From Pseudomonas synxantha (GTDB lineage Bacteria; Pseudomonadota; Gammaproteobacteria; Pseudomonadales; Pseudomonadaceae), in the NCBI RefSeq assembly GCF_900105675.1, contig NZ_LT629786.1:1922001-1986000 (forward strand): 64,000 nucleotides of DNA. Reading direction: 5' to 3'. Under the pieces are notes generated by a model that was not told where the DNA came from, did not search any database, and was given only the letters and a program-made list of their open reading frames with translations. A program made the position numbers and the translations under genes. This document shows positions 17,338-25,901 of the stretch, piece after piece; within the stretch, counting starts at the first letter, position 1, and every line of letters starts with the position of its first letter.

Positions 17338-18576
17338 ATGAATGAAACCTTTGGCATGGCAGGGGCGGCCGCCGCGCTGGGGATCGGCATGCTTATCGGT
17401 CTTGAGCGTGAACGTCACAAAGGCACGGGAGATACCCGAGATTGCGCGGGATTGAGAACGTTCTCGATCACGGCGCTGCTGGGATATGTGGCGATGCAGG
17501 TGGGAGATGCGTTGCTGGTCGGAATGGTAGCGATCAGTCTAACGGCGTTGGCGAGTGTCGCGTATTGGCGAAGTTTGAGTGAAGACCCCGGCGTGACCAG
17601 CGAAGTGGCGTTGCTCACGGTGCTGATCCTGGGCGCGCTGTGCAGCACCGCTCCCGAGCTGGCCGTCGCTATTGGTGTGGTGGCTGCTGGGTTGCTGACG
17701 TATCGGGAGAAACTGCATCATTTCGCCAAAAGCCAGTTGACCGAGCCTGAAATGCACGATGGCCTCGTCTTACTGATTACGGCGTTGGTGGTGTTGCCAT
17801 TGCTCCCGGATCGTTACATCGGCCCTTATGCAGCCCTCAATTTGCGCACCATCTGCAGTCTGACCGTTTTGTTGATGCTGGTGGGCGCCATGGGGCATAT
17901 CGCTGTGCGTACCCTGGGAGCCGGCTACGGCTACGCCATCAGTGCTATCGCCTCCGGATTCGCCTCCAGTACCGTGACGATCGCCTCTATGGGGCATCGC
18001 GTCGTTACAGAGCCGGGCAATATCCGCTCCCTGAGTGCCGCGGCGATATTATCCAATTTGGCCACAGTCATTCAGGTCGGGCTGATTTTTGGCCTGGTTG
18101 ATCCCGCGCTTTTGCGCAGCATATGGGGCCCATTGGCCTGCGGATTTGCTGCCACGGGTTTATATGGTGCGTGCCTGATGTTTCCCGTCCAGCGCAGGGG
18201 GACCAACGAGCCGGTCAAGGTAGGGGGCGCGTTCGATCTCAAGCTTGCCTTGATTGTGACGTTGACCATGACGGGAATTACTTTGGTTTCATCAGCGATG
18301 CTTCACCATTTCGGTCAGGTCGGGATACTGCTGACTGCGACCTTGACCGGTTTTGCCGACGCGCATTCTTCGACCGCGTCCATCGCCTCCCTCGCCAAGG
18401 CTGGTTTGTTGCCGCTCGATGCCATCGTCGGCCCGGCGCTGGTTGCCGTAAGCAGCAACTCTTTGAGCAAATGCCTGATGGCCTGGGTCAGTGGTGGCAA
18501 ACGGTTTGCCGCCTATGTCATTCCGGGTCAGGTGTTGCTGACGCTGGCCATGTGGGCGGGCACTTTGCTGCATTAA
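17338..18576 (+). CDS. MgtC/SapB family membrane protein with DUF4010-type C-terminus
   Basis: 412-aa inner-membrane protein. The N-terminal MgtC/SapB part has GIGMLIGLERERHKG and GLRTFSITALLGY, the family signature. The C-terminal half is another hydrophobic block (SGFASSTVTIASMGHR, GFADAHSSTASIASLAKAG) typical of the DUF4010 extension. MgtC relatives help survival in low Mg2+ or acidic stress, but this longer type is not characterised. The ATG at 17338 follows GGTGGGAA. Its last 59 nt overlap the 3' end of the convergent cyclase gene (18518-18576). Confidence 0.85.
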   Translation: MNETFGMAGAAAALGIGMLIGLERERHKGTGDTRDCAGLRTFSITALLGYVAMQVGDALLVGMVAISLTALASVAYWRSLSEDPGVTSEVALLTVLILGALCSTAPELAVAIGVVAAGLLTYREKLHHFAKSQLTEPEMHDGLVLLITALVVLPLLPDRYIGPYAALNLRTICSLTVLLMLVGAMGHIAVRTLGAGYGYAISAIASGFASSTVTIASMGHRVVTEPGNIRSLSAAAILSNLATVIQVGLIFGLVDPALLRSIWGPLACGFAATGLYGACLMFPVQRRGTNEPVKVGGAFDLKLALIVTLTMTGITLVSSAMLHHFGQVGILLTATLTGFADAHSSTASIASLAKAGLLPLDAIVGPALVAVSSNSLSKCLMAWVSGGKRFAAYVIPGQVLLTLAMWAGTLLH

Positions 18577-19477
18577 GTTCGGCCGGTATGTCCGCAAGGC
18601 TGAAACGGCAAGCGTTGCCACCGTTTCTTTTGGCCAGATACATCGCGCTGTCTGCTCGGGCGAGCAAATCATCCACACTGCTGCCATCGCCGGGATACAG
18701 GCTGATACCGATGCTTATAGCTGTTTCGATCCGATGATTGTCCAGCATAAATGGCTGATGGATGGCGGCGACTAATTTGTTGGCCAATGGCTCAAGTTGG
18801 TCAATTTGGTTGATGCCGCAGATCAGGATAGCGAATTCGTCACCGCTCAAGCGGGCGACCAGATCGGAGCGGCGCACCGACTGGCCCAGGCGCTCAGCCA
18901 CAGCGACTAATAGCCTATCTCCGCAAGCGTGGCCGAGTGTGTCGTTGATGGATTTGAAGTGATCCACATCGATAAACATCAGCGCCAATGGCTGCTTATG
19001 TTCCATCGCGCCATTGACTGCCTGGTTGAGCAGGTTCAGGAACAGCAAACGGTTGGGCAATCCCGTGAGGGCGTCGTGGTATGCCAGTTGCTGCATGGCG
19101 GTGCGCTCATCGTCGATGAGGCTGAAGTTGTGCAGAATGGCGATGAAGTGCGTCACCACGCCGTGCGGATCGAGCACCGGGGTGATGATCTGATTGACAG
19201 TAAAGGTGCCTCCATCCTTACGCCGCTCGACCATTTCGCCCTGCCAGGTCAGCCCCGCCATAATTGTCATCCATAGATTGCGATAGAACGTAGTGCTTTG
19301 TCTGTCTGAGGACAGCAGATGCGGGGTCTTGCCCACCAGTTCGAGCTTGGAATAGCCGCTCATTAGGCAGAACGCTCTATTGATCCACACGATGCATCCA
19401 CTGCGCTCGGTGATCAGCACCGGGTTCGTTGCGGCGTCCAATGCCCTTACCAACACCTGCTGGTCATTTTCGATCAT
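18518..19477 (-). CDS. PAS-GGDEF diguanylate cyclase
   Basis: 319-aa cytoplasmic protein. Residues 1-125 are a PAS domain (NPVLITERSGCIVWINRAF, then a PAC-like VLDPHGVVTHFIAILHNFS). A GGDEF domain follows with DALTGLPNRLLF, FIDVDHFKSINDTLGH and the active motif SGDEF at 211-215. The product-inhibition site RRSD (202-205, RxxD) stands exactly five residues before it, so this is a feedback-controlled cyclase making c-di-GMP from GTP. No transmembrane segment is seen, so the PAS domain would sense an internal cue such as redox or a ligand. It is divergent from usp copy 2 and shares with it the perfect FNR/ANR-like box at 19543. Confidence 0.93.
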   Translation of the reverse strand: MIENDQQVLVRALDAATNPVLITERSGCIVWINRAFCLMSGYSKLELVGKTPHLLSSDRQSTTFYRNLWMTIMAGLTWQGEMVERRKDGGTFTVNQIITPVLDPHGVVTHFIAILHNFSLIDDERTAMQQLAYHDALTGLPNRLLFLNLLNQAVNGAMEHKQPLALMFIDVDHFKSINDTLGHACGDRLLVAVAERLGQSVRRSDLVARLSGDEFAILICGINQIDQLEPLANKLVAAIHQPFMLDNHRIETAISIGISLYPGDGSSVDDLLARADSAMYLAKRNGGNACRFSLADIPAELNAAKCPPTWPASATPDPE

Positions 19478-19542
19478 TGCCCATTCTCTCTATTGACACA
19501 GGACGCTTTGGTTCAGGCTAAGAGGGCGCAACGGGGTACTTG

Positions 19543-19556
19543 TTGATCAATATCAA
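19543..19556. promoter_or_regulatory. Perfect FNR/ANR box in divergent promoter
   Basis: TTGATCAATATCAA is an exact TTGAT-N4-ATCAA site. Its centre is about 128 bp before the Usp start (19678, plus strand) and about 72 bp before the cyclase start (19477, minus strand). A weaker second match, CTGACATATATCAA, is at 19596-19609. Confidence 0.7.
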
Positions 19557-19677
19557 GTTTATATGGGGTGATGTTCATCATTACGACCGGCATACCTGAC
19601 ATATATCAAACAGCGCAAGCCTGTGACGCTCAACCTTGAGAGGTATCTATCCAGATGGCCCTGTGCCGAGGTGCCCC

Positions 19678-20592
19678 ATGTCACAGACTCAGCGTTTATT
19701 ATTAATTGCCCCTCCAGCCATGATCCGCACCCCGGCCTTTGACCGTGCCACGGCTCTGGCTAAGGCGATGCAGCTGCCGTTGCACATCGTCGCGTTCGAT
19801 TATCTGCAAGCGCTGGCGGTGGCAGGCTTATTTGCCCCCGAACAGATAGGGATAGCGCGGGAAGGGTATCTGCACACTCATCGACAGTGGCTCGAGGAAC
19901 AGACCGAACGGATGCGCAAAGATGGAGTTGTGGCCTCCAGTGAAGTGGTGTGGGTACAGCATCCCTATGAAGAAATTTTGCGTTTCGTCAGTGAGCTGCC
20001 ACTGGCACTGATCATCAAGGATGCTCACGAAGAGTTCGCTCTAAAACGGATATTTTATACCCCGCTGGACTGGCAGTTACTGCGTGATTGTCCTGTGCCG
20101 GTGCATCTGGTAATCAATGACCTGCATGCTTTACCCCGCCATATCATGGCTATTGTCGATGTCCTGCGCAGCGAAGAACAAGATAAGGTATTCAACGATC
20201 AGATCATCGGCGCAGCCGTGAAGCTGGCCGAGCAATGTGATGCCACATTGGAGTTGGTACATGTCTATGACTGGATGGCGGTGTATGCGACGGACCTGGG
20301 CGTTGGTGCGTTACCGCTGGCCACGGGTCTTTATGAGGCATTGGGCAGCGCAGAACGTGAGGCATTTGCTGCGTTAGCCGAGCGCCATCATGTGTCACCG
20401 CAGAACCGTCACTTTATCGAAGGTGCGCCTGTTCAAGGCATTTGTGAGTTTGCTACTAAATACGGTACTGACGTGATTGTCATGGGGACGGTGCAGCACA
20501 ATGGTTTGGATAAACTCTTAGGTACAACCGCCGAGCAGCTTTTGCATAGGGCTCCTTGCAGTGTATGGGCGATAAAACCGTCGTGCGACTGA
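19678..20592 (+). CDS. Universal stress protein, tandem UspA domains (copy 2)
   Basis: 304-aa two-domain Usp protein. It shares with its neighbours the opening RLLLIAPPAMIRTPAFDRA, the LHIVAFDYLQALAVAGL segment and the end DVIVMGTVQHNGLDKLLG followed by TTAEQLLHRAPCSVWAI. The start is set at 19678 (preceded by CGAGGTG) because the family begins there; an in-frame ATG at 19636 only adds unrelated residues. Probably a stress-survival protein induced at low oxygen through the box at 19543. The two divergently oriented neighbours of the gene are the GGDEF cyclase and, downstream on the other strand, the GNAT gene. Confidence 0.92.
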   Translation: MSQTQRLLLIAPPAMIRTPAFDRATALAKAMQLPLHIVAFDYLQALAVAGLFAPEQIGIAREGYLHTHRQWLEEQTERMRKDGVVASSEVVWVQHPYEEILRFVSELPLALIIKDAHEEFALKRIFYTPLDWQLLRDCPVPVHLVINDLHALPRHIMAIVDVLRSEEQDKVFNDQIIGAAVKLAEQCDATLELVHVYDWMAVYATDLGVGALPLATGLYEALGSAEREAFAALAERHHVSPQNRHFIEGAPVQGICEFATKYGTDVIVMGTVQHNGLDKLLGTTAEQLLHRAPCSVWAIKPSCD

Positions 20593-20757
20593 TATGCGGC
20601 CCAGCTGGAAGATCTGACAGGCGAAGAGATGCTGCGGGCACTGTTGCTGGCAGCTATTGTCAGTTGCGGCCATCAACATGCCAAAGAGCTGATGCACGGC
20701 TGAATGCGGCGCAGAACAATGCCGCGCGCCTACAGGGGATTTCGATCGGCTAGGGGA
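20593..20757 (+). pseudogene. Possible coding remnant after usp copy 2
   Basis: The 165 nt after the Usp stop have two short protein-like stretches in different frames: DLTGEEMLRALLLAAIV ending HAKELMHG-stop, and RLNAAQNNAARLQGISIG-stop just before the terminator hairpin. Neither has a convincing start. They look like ends of eroded genes. Confidence 0.3.
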
Positions 20758-20801
20758 GCCCCGCGATGTAGCGTTGACCTAAGCATCCCGGGGCATTTTT
20801 T
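20758..20801 (+). terminator. Rho-independent terminator
   Basis: GCCCCGCGATG pairs with CATCCCGGGGC (one mismatch, 15-nt loop) and is followed by a run of seven T. It ends transcription from usp copy 2; the convergent GNAT gene stops at 20801. Confidence 0.8.
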
Positions 20802-21364
20802 TACAGATAGAGACGATGAATAACCTGAGATGAATTGTCGGGGTCGCTGGAGGTGTCGAATCCCAAGGTTCTTGCCAGGTCACGCATCGGCGTATTGCTT
20901 GCCGCATCAATCGAGTACATCTGGGTGAAAGCGTTCCGACGCGCTGCCTTGATCAAATGGGTCATCAGATGCGTGCCCAAACCCAGATGCTTCCACTCAT
21001 CAGCAACAGTGACTGCGCATTCACATACATGTTCTCCGATGTCGGCATACCGACTGATACCGATTTCGGTAAGCGTGCCGTTGTCGTGAACCAGTGCGAT
21101 GTAGGCCATGCGCTGGGCGTTATCAGTGTCCATCAACTGATCCAGCAGTGCTTTGCTCGGCTCTGTGATTTGGGCAAGAAATCGCATATGGCGGGACTCG
21201 GGAGACAGGCGTTTGATAAACGCATACTCACGATCACGGTCTTCATCTGTGAGCGGTCGTATTAGCACGTGGCGGCCGTCCTTAAGTGATTCGATCCAAT
21301 GGTGGCCGGCCACTTTGGCGTAGACATCGACGGCGCGTTCATTGTGTTCTTTGACAGTTTGCAT
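20801..21364 (-). CDS. GNAT family N-acetyltransferase
   Basis: 187-aa cytoplasmic protein with the acetyl-CoA-binding motif EWKHLGLGTHLMTHLIKAA and the preceding strand ISRYADIGEHVCECAVTVAD. It also has GRHVLIRPLTDEDRDREYAF, found in the GNAT modules of protein acetyltransferases (Pat-like). The substrate is unknown; protein lysine acetylation is a possibility from this similarity. GGAGGACTTCTC directly before the ATG at 21364 decides the start over an upstream in-frame ATG at 21418. A palindromic FNR/ANR-like site lies about 90 bp upstream. It is convergent with usp copy 2. Confidence 0.85.
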   Translation of the reverse strand: MQTVKEHNERAVDVYAKVAGHHWIESLKDGRHVLIRPLTDEDRDREYAFIKRLSPESRHMRFLAQITEPSKALLDQLMDTDNAQRMAYIALVHDNGTLTEIGISRYADIGEHVCECAVTVADEWKHLGLGTHLMTHLIKAARRNAFTQMYSIDAASNTPMRDLARTLGFDTSSDPDNSSQVIHRLYL

Positions 21365-21448
21365 GAGAAGTCCTCCATCCAGTTCAAATCGGCGCGCCGT
21401 GAATACCGCGCGGGCCATTCCTTTCTACTTCGATGGGGCTGCTTGATT

Positions 21449-21462
21449 CTGATCTAAATCAG
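21449..21462 (-). promoter_or_regulatory. FNR/ANR-like palindrome upstream of GNAT gene
   Basis: CTGATCTAAATCAG is a perfect 5-4-5 palindrome that differs from TTGAT-N4-ATCAA only at the outer base of each half. It overlaps a second possible register, TTGATTCTGATCTA at 21443. Its centre is about 91 bp before the ATG at 21364. Confidence 0.5.
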
Positions 21463-21669
21463 AAACCCGTGAGGCCGGCGTTCGATCATGAGGGATCCAG
21501 TCAAACCGCCATCGTGATGGCATCCAGTGAAATGCATCTGATCGCATAAACTTACCCTGCGCTGGCTGCCTTGGGCTCGAAGCCGGAGTAGGACGCGTTT
21601 GTGCATTCAATATGCTGACGGGATTTGCAGCACCCTGGCGCATGCAACGGGGTTCCACATTTTCGGGAG

Positions 21670-22416
21670 TTAAAGCATGGCCGGTCGATTGCAGCCTGCT
21701 ACCAGTTGTTTAAGGCCCGCCATGTCCTGAATCTTGACGTTCCGACCGGCAATAACCACCAGGTTCAGGTCCCGCAGGTGTGCGATACCGCGGCAGATGG
21801 TTTCCAAGCGCAGCCCCAAGTAGGAACCGATTTCCTCTCGGCGCATTTTCAGAACAAAGTCCTTGGATGAATAACCACGAATGTTCAAACGCTGTGACAG
21901 GTTGAGCAGGAAGGCCGCTAGGCGCTCATCCGAGTTCATGTTGCCCATCAACATCAGCATTGTCTGGTCACGCACGATTTCCCGGCTTAACAAACGGTTA
22001 AGATTGTGTTGCAGCGACGGCAGGCTTTGCGAAAGTTTTTCCAGTTGCGCAAAGTGGATGGGACACACTTCGCTGTCTTCCAAGGCAAACGCGCTGCAAG
22101 CATGTATGTCAGCACTGATAGCGTCCAGGCCGAGCATCTCGCCAGGTATTTGAAAACCGGTGACCTGCTCACGACCGTCGACCGACACCATGCTGGTCTT
22201 GAATGAACCAATTCGCACGGCGTAAAGCGAGCGCAAGGGGTCGCCTGTGCGGTACAACGCAGCACCTTTTTTGACCTTGAAACGCTGCACGATAAGTTTG
22301 TCCAAGCGTTGCACTTCATCGCCCGATAGACCTATTGGCAGACAAAGCTCCAGAACACTGCACTCTGAACAGGCTGATTTGAGGCTCTGGACTTGCAACG
22401 GACGGGTTTCAGTCAT
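21670..22416 (-). CDS. FNR/ANR-type iron-sulfur transcriptional regulator
   Basis: 248-aa Crp/Fnr regulator. Four cysteines fit the oxygen-labile [4Fe-4S] site: C16, C19 and C25 in ACSECSVLELCLP, and C118 in DSEVCPIHF. The C25-to-C118 distance of 93 equals that of E. coli FNR C29-C122. A cyclic-nucleotide-binding fold spans residues 30-140, then a dimer helix and a helix-turn-helix with EIGSYLGLRLETICRGI. The recognition helix keeps Glu and Arg, but the Ser before Arg is Cys (ETICR instead of ETISR). The ATG at 22416 is preceded by CGGAGCG; longer upstream in-frame starts add unrelated residues. It likely controls this island in response to oxygen loss. It is probably an additional paralogue of the chromosomal Anr, which is not in this window. 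Confidence 0.92.
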   Translation of the reverse strand: MTETRPLQVQSLKSACSECSVLELCLPIGLSGDEVQRLDKLIVQRFKVKKGAALYRTGDPLRSLYAVRIGSFKTSMVSVDGREQVTGFQIPGEMLGLDAISADIHACSAFALEDSEVCPIHFAQLEKLSQSLPSLQHNLNRLLSREIVRDQTMLMLMGNMNSDERLAAFLLNLSQRLNIRGYSSKDFVLKMRREEIGSYLGLRLETICRGIAHLRDLNLVVIAGRNVKIQDMAGLKQLVAGCNRPAML

Positions 22417-22732
22417 CGGGCGTCGCTCCGCTAGGTATCTCCTGAGCATAGGGTGTGTGTGGGGGGGGCGCACTCTAATTACCCTTTTCAGGTTAAAAGG
22501 TGATGAGTGGAGGCGAAAGCTATTCGAACGAGTAGTCCTGCCGCTCCATGTTCCCCAAGTTGACTGGTGCATCTGAACTGGCAACGAGTGCTGGCTGCCC
22601 ATTATTTACTTGATAAAGATCAGAGTCTGCCCTGGGCCGAATCCGATACTGCAGTCACAGCTGCGCATGAAGTCCGAACAGGGATGTCGGGTTTGCAGTC
22701 AGACACAACGCTGTTGTCAGGAGATCGCGGTG
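22417..22732. other. Divergent regulatory gap between FNR-like gene and usp copy 3
   Basis: 316 nt without a gene. It holds the FNR/ANR-like site at 22610, a run of eight G near 22461 and a small inverted repeat CCTTTT-N6-AAAAGG at 22483-22500. The last could be a regulatory site for the regulator gene itself. No other structure is evident. Confidence 0.5.
22610..22623 (+). promoter_or_regulatory. FNR/ANR-like box upstream of usp copy 3
   Basis: TTGATAAAGATCAG matches TTGAT-N4-ATCAA with one mismatch at the last base. Its centre is about 117 bp before the ATG at 22733 and about 200 bp before the regulator start at 22416. Confidence 0.6.
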
Positions 22733-23629
22733 ATGCAGAAACTGAAACGTATTTTATTGATCGTACCGACCGAAATGACCCGTACTCCAGCATTCGACCG
22801 CGCGCAGGCACTGGCCTGCGCCACCGGAGCGTTGTTGCACATAGTCGCGTTCGATTACGTCGAGGCATTGGCTGTAGCAGGCTTGTTCGACCATGACGCG
22901 ATGACTCGTGCTCGAGAGGGTTATTTGCAAACGCATCGGCATTGGCTGGAACAGCAGGCGCGCCTTGCGGGAACCCAGGTGACCTGTGAGGTAGTCTGGG
23001 CTAAAGCAAATCCAGGCCATGTACTCGATTATGTGAATGACTTTCACGCAGATCTTGTGATCAAGGATACTCACCACGTGCCTGCACTTGAGCGGGCCTT
23101 TCACCAGCCACTGGACTGGCGGTTACTACGCGATTGTCAGGCGCACTTACATCTGGTGACTGAAGCCAGGCACCCAAAGCCTCTGAAAGTACTCGTTGCC
23201 ATCGACTTGTCCCATCTTGAGGAGCTAACTCAGGGCGTCAATGAGCAAGTGCTTGACCTGGCGTCGACACTGGCGGCCTCCTGCGGTGCCAGGTTGAGCC
23301 TGCTGAGTATCAGCAACTGGTCGGTAGTGCACGATACGTCCAGGAGTGTGCCCACGCTGAGTCTGAAGGGCAGCCTTAGAGACGCGGTCAATGACGCGCA
23401 GGAGGAGGCGTTCGAGTTGCTTGCTTCACGCTACGGCATTGACGAAAACCGCCGGCACCTGCTGACGGGTATCCCCCACGCGGTCATAGAGCAATTCGCC
23501 CGGCAGGATGAATTCGATATCTTAGTGCTAGGCGCCACTCATGTTCGTGGCGGCGACCTGTTCATCGGCAGCACAGCCGAGCGTGTATTCAATCATCCGC
23601 CGTGCAGTCTGTTGATTGTGCAACCGTGA
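22733..23629 (+). CDS. Universal stress protein, tandem UspA domains (copy 3)
   Basis: 298-aa two-domain Usp protein, opening LKRILLIVPTEMTRTPAFDRA and containing LLHIVAFDYVEALAVAGLFD. It ends ILVLGATHVRGGDLFIG, STAERVFNHPPCSLLIV. It is closest in layout to copy 2, and both differ more from copy 1. AGGAGATCGCGG precedes the ATG at 22733, so this start is preferred over the in-frame ATA/ATG at 22610. It is divergent from the FNR-like regulator, with an FNR/ANR-like box between them. Presumed role: survival under oxygen or energy limitation. Confidence 0.92.
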   Translation: MQKLKRILLIVPTEMTRTPAFDRAQALACATGALLHIVAFDYVEALAVAGLFDHDAMTRAREGYLQTHRHWLEQQARLAGTQVTCEVVWAKANPGHVLDYVNDFHADLVIKDTHHVPALERAFHQPLDWRLLRDCQAHLHLVTEARHPKPLKVLVAIDLSHLEELTQGVNEQVLDLASTLAASCGARLSLLSISNWSVVHDTSRSVPTLSLKGSLRDAVNDAQEEAFELLASRYGIDENRRHLLTGIPHAVIEQFARQDEFDILVLGATHVRGGDLFIGSTAERVFNHPPCSLLIVQP

Positions 23630-23644
23630 GCCCGAGCATGGGCA

Positions 23645-23681
23645 AAAAAGACCCCTTGCCAAGAGATGGTAAGGGGCATCT
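23645..23681 (-). terminator. Terminator of the Hsp20 gene
   Basis: Read on the minus strand, GCCCCTTACC pairs with GGCAAGGGGT across a 7-nt loop and is followed by CTTTTTTG. It lies between the convergent hsp20 (ends 23692) and usp copy 3 (ends 23629). Confidence 0.75.
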
Positions 23682-23691
23682 CGGTAAAGCG

Positions 23692-24234
23692 TTATTCGTC
23701 TTTGATGGCTACGACCTTATCTGCTTTCATGGCGTCGGGCTTCTTTGGCAGTGAGATGCGTAGCACGCCTTTACTGAAGCTCGCGTCAATTTTCTCTGCA
23801 TCGACGCTTTTGGGCAGGCTAAACACTCGCTCGAACGTACCGTAATGCCTTTCGCTCAGGTGGTAGCTCTTGCGCTTTACTTCCTTGTCCTCTTTCTTTT
23901 CTCCTTTGATGATCAAGCTGCCGTTGGACAACGTGATTTGGATGTTTTTTTGATCCATACCGGGCAACTCAGCTGTAATTTCATAGCTTTTCTCCTTCTC
24001 GCTGATGTCCACCGCGGGCAGGTTGTGCCCAATCAGCTCGCGGCGCCAAACTGGCTCCGTATCAAACAGACCACGCCCGAAAGGGAAAAGCGCCGAGCCG
24101 CGATTGAACTCTTCAAACAGGTGGTCGACCTGCTGGCGCAACTTCTCCATTGGGCGCCAAGGCTCGGTGGCGAGAGATGGGTGGGTGGCTTTATCGTCTG
24201 TAGGTACGGGCATCTTTTTCACTGTACTGCTCAT
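23692..24234 (-). CDS. Hsp20 family small heat-shock protein
   Basis: 180-aa cytoplasmic chaperone. An N-terminal arm (EPWRPMEKLRQQVDHLFEEF) leads to the alpha-crystallin domain from LPAVDISEKEKSYEITAELPG to GVLRISLPKKPDA, with the C-terminal GVLRI and an I/L-x-I/L-type contact. It holds unfolding proteins in a refoldable state. The ATG at 24234 has GAGGAG upstream; an in-frame start at 24336 would add a non-homologous extension. It follows the APC transporter by 77 nt on the same strand and may be expressed from the same FNR/ANR-like promoter. Confidence 0.93.
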   Translation of the reverse strand: MSSTVKKMPVPTDDKATHPSLATEPWRPMEKLRQQVDHLFEEFNRGSALFPFGRGLFDTEPVWRRELIGHNLPAVDISEKEKSYEITAELPGMDQKNIQITLSNGSLIIKGEKKEDKEVKRKSYHLSERHYGTFERVFSLPKSVDAEKIDASFSKGVLRISLPKKPDAMKADKVVAIKDE

Positions 24235-24311
24235 TTTTTGGACACTCCTCTTGAGTAGGGGGAGGGCTGAGAAACGCTGGATATCAACCCTCCCCGGAAA
24301 AAACAGGGTGG

Positions 24312-25805
24312 CTATAACGTCAGTGTCCCTGACCACAGCATCCAGCCGGCGACTGCTGCCGCCCCCCAGATAATTACCAATAACCCTGTTTCAGGGCCGC
24401 TGAAATGCCAGCCTTGGCGCGTACGCAGCGTCATCAGGTAAATCAATGTGCCAGGGGCATAGAGCAACGCGCTGAGCAGCATGTATTTGGGCCCGGCGGC
24501 GTATAACAGCCACAGACAATAAAGGGTGGCAACAGCGGCGATGGCCAGGTCACGCAACTGCAGGCGACGATGACCTGCGTACGTCTGGCCTTTCCAGGTC
24601 AGCTTCAACGCGTACAGCCCGCTGAACAGGTACGGCAACAGGATCATGGAGGTGGCCAGGGATATCAGGGCGAGGTAACTGGCGCTCGAATACAGCGTCA
24701 ACAACAAGAACAGTTGAATGCAACCGTTGGTGACCCACAGGGCATTGGCCGGCACGCCCTGGGCGTTCTCCACGGCCAATGCACCCGGCATAACCTGTTC
24801 CTTCGCCGGTGTAAACACAGACTCGGCAGCCAAAAGGGTCCAGGCGAGGAGGGCGCCGCCCACTGAAATAATCAGGCCAATGCTGATCAACACTGCGCCC
24901 CATGGACCGGTTGCCGCTTGAAGCACGCCGGCCATCGACGGGTTTTTCAAGGCTGCCAGTTCCGGTTGTTTGAGAATGCCCAGCGACAGCAATGACACGG
25001 CAATCAGCAGCAACAGTGTGATCACGAAGCCAATCACTGTGGCGCGACCGACGTTGCTGCGTTTCGCCGCACGGGCAGAGAACACGTTGGCACCTTCGAT
25101 ACCGATAAACACCCACACCGTCACCAGCATGGTGCTTTTGACCTGATCCAGCGTGCTGCCCAGCGCGGGAGCGCCCCAGAAATCCAGGCTGAAGGTCTCA
25201 CGCTGGAACGCTGCGATCACCAGGCCGATGAACAGCAACAATGGTACGATCTTCGCCACGGTCGTCAACGCATTGGCCCGCGCCGCGGTACGCATGCCCC
25301 TGAGGATCATCCAGTGCAAGCCCCACAGCACCACGGATGCCCCCACAATAGCGGCCTTGTTGTTGCCCTCACCGAACAGCGGAAAAAAGTAACTCAGCGC
25401 GGCGAACAGAATCACCAGATAGCTGACGTTGCCAATCCAGGCACTGATCCAATAGCCCCAGGCGGAATTGAACCCAAGAAACTCACCGCCCAATTCCCGG
25501 GCGTAGGCAAACACGCCGTTATCCAGGGACGGTTGACGGTTGGATAACATCTGGTAAACCAGCGCGAGGCACAACATGCCAACGCCTGTGATCAGCCAGC
25601 CAATCAGAATTGCCCCGGCACCGGCACTGGCCGCCATATTTTGCGGCAGACTGAAAATACCGCTGCCGATCATTGAACCCACTACCAATGCAATCAACAG
25701 GCTTAATGACAACCGCTTGGGTTCGATCTTTCGCGCACTATCGGCAAAGGTGGGGCGTGACGCGACGGGAGGAATCGGTTGCGGGACGTGCAGCTCGGTA
25801 GCCAT
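24312..25805 (-). CDS. APC basic amino acid/polyamine antiporter (ArcD-like)
   Basis: 497-aa inner-membrane permease with about 12 helices. It has the APC first-helix motif LIALVVGSMIGSGIFSLPQN, then GAGAILIGWLITGVGML and WVFIGIEGANVFSARA, as in arginine/ornithine or arginine/agmatine antiporters of the YdgI/ArcD-like group. The ATG at 25805 is preceded by GTGGAGATATCCC. In pseudomonads such exchangers feed the anaerobic arginine deiminase route. No arcABC genes are next to it, so the substrate is a family-based guess. An FNR/ANR-like site lies about 100 bp upstream. Hsp20 follows on the same strand. Confidence 0.88.
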   Translation of the reverse strand: MATELHVPQPIPPVASRPTFADSARKIEPKRLSLSLLIALVVGSMIGSGIFSLPQNMAASAGAGAILIGWLITGVGMLCLALVYQMLSNRQPSLDNGVFAYARELGGEFLGFNSAWGYWISAWIGNVSYLVILFAALSYFFPLFGEGNNKAAIVGASVVLWGLHWMILRGMRTAARANALTTVAKIVPLLLFIGLVIAAFQRETFSLDFWGAPALGSTLDQVKSTMLVTVWVFIGIEGANVFSARAAKRSNVGRATVIGFVITLLLLIAVSLLSLGILKQPELAALKNPSMAGVLQAATGPWGAVLISIGLIISVGGALLAWTLLAAESVFTPAKEQVMPGALAVENAQGVPANALWVTNGCIQLFLLLTLYSSASYLALISLATSMILLPYLFSGLYALKLTWKGQTYAGHRRLQLRDLAIAAVATLYCLWLLYAAGPKYMLLSALLYAPGTLIYLMTLRTRQGWHFSGPETGLLVIIWGAAAVAGWMLWSGTLTL

Positions 25806-25901
25806 GGGATATCTCCACAAGACGAGAGGTCGTGCGCTTTACCGCGAATACGGTGGCGAGAACCATGGCTGTCAATTTCTGCGGGAACCGGTTGCGTGTG
25901 T

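Noticed and set aside
23692..25805. Hsp20-containing transmissible locus for protein quality control
   Set aside because: Only one Hsp20 gene is present; ClpK/ClpG, FtsH, thioredoxin and the other genes of that island are absent.
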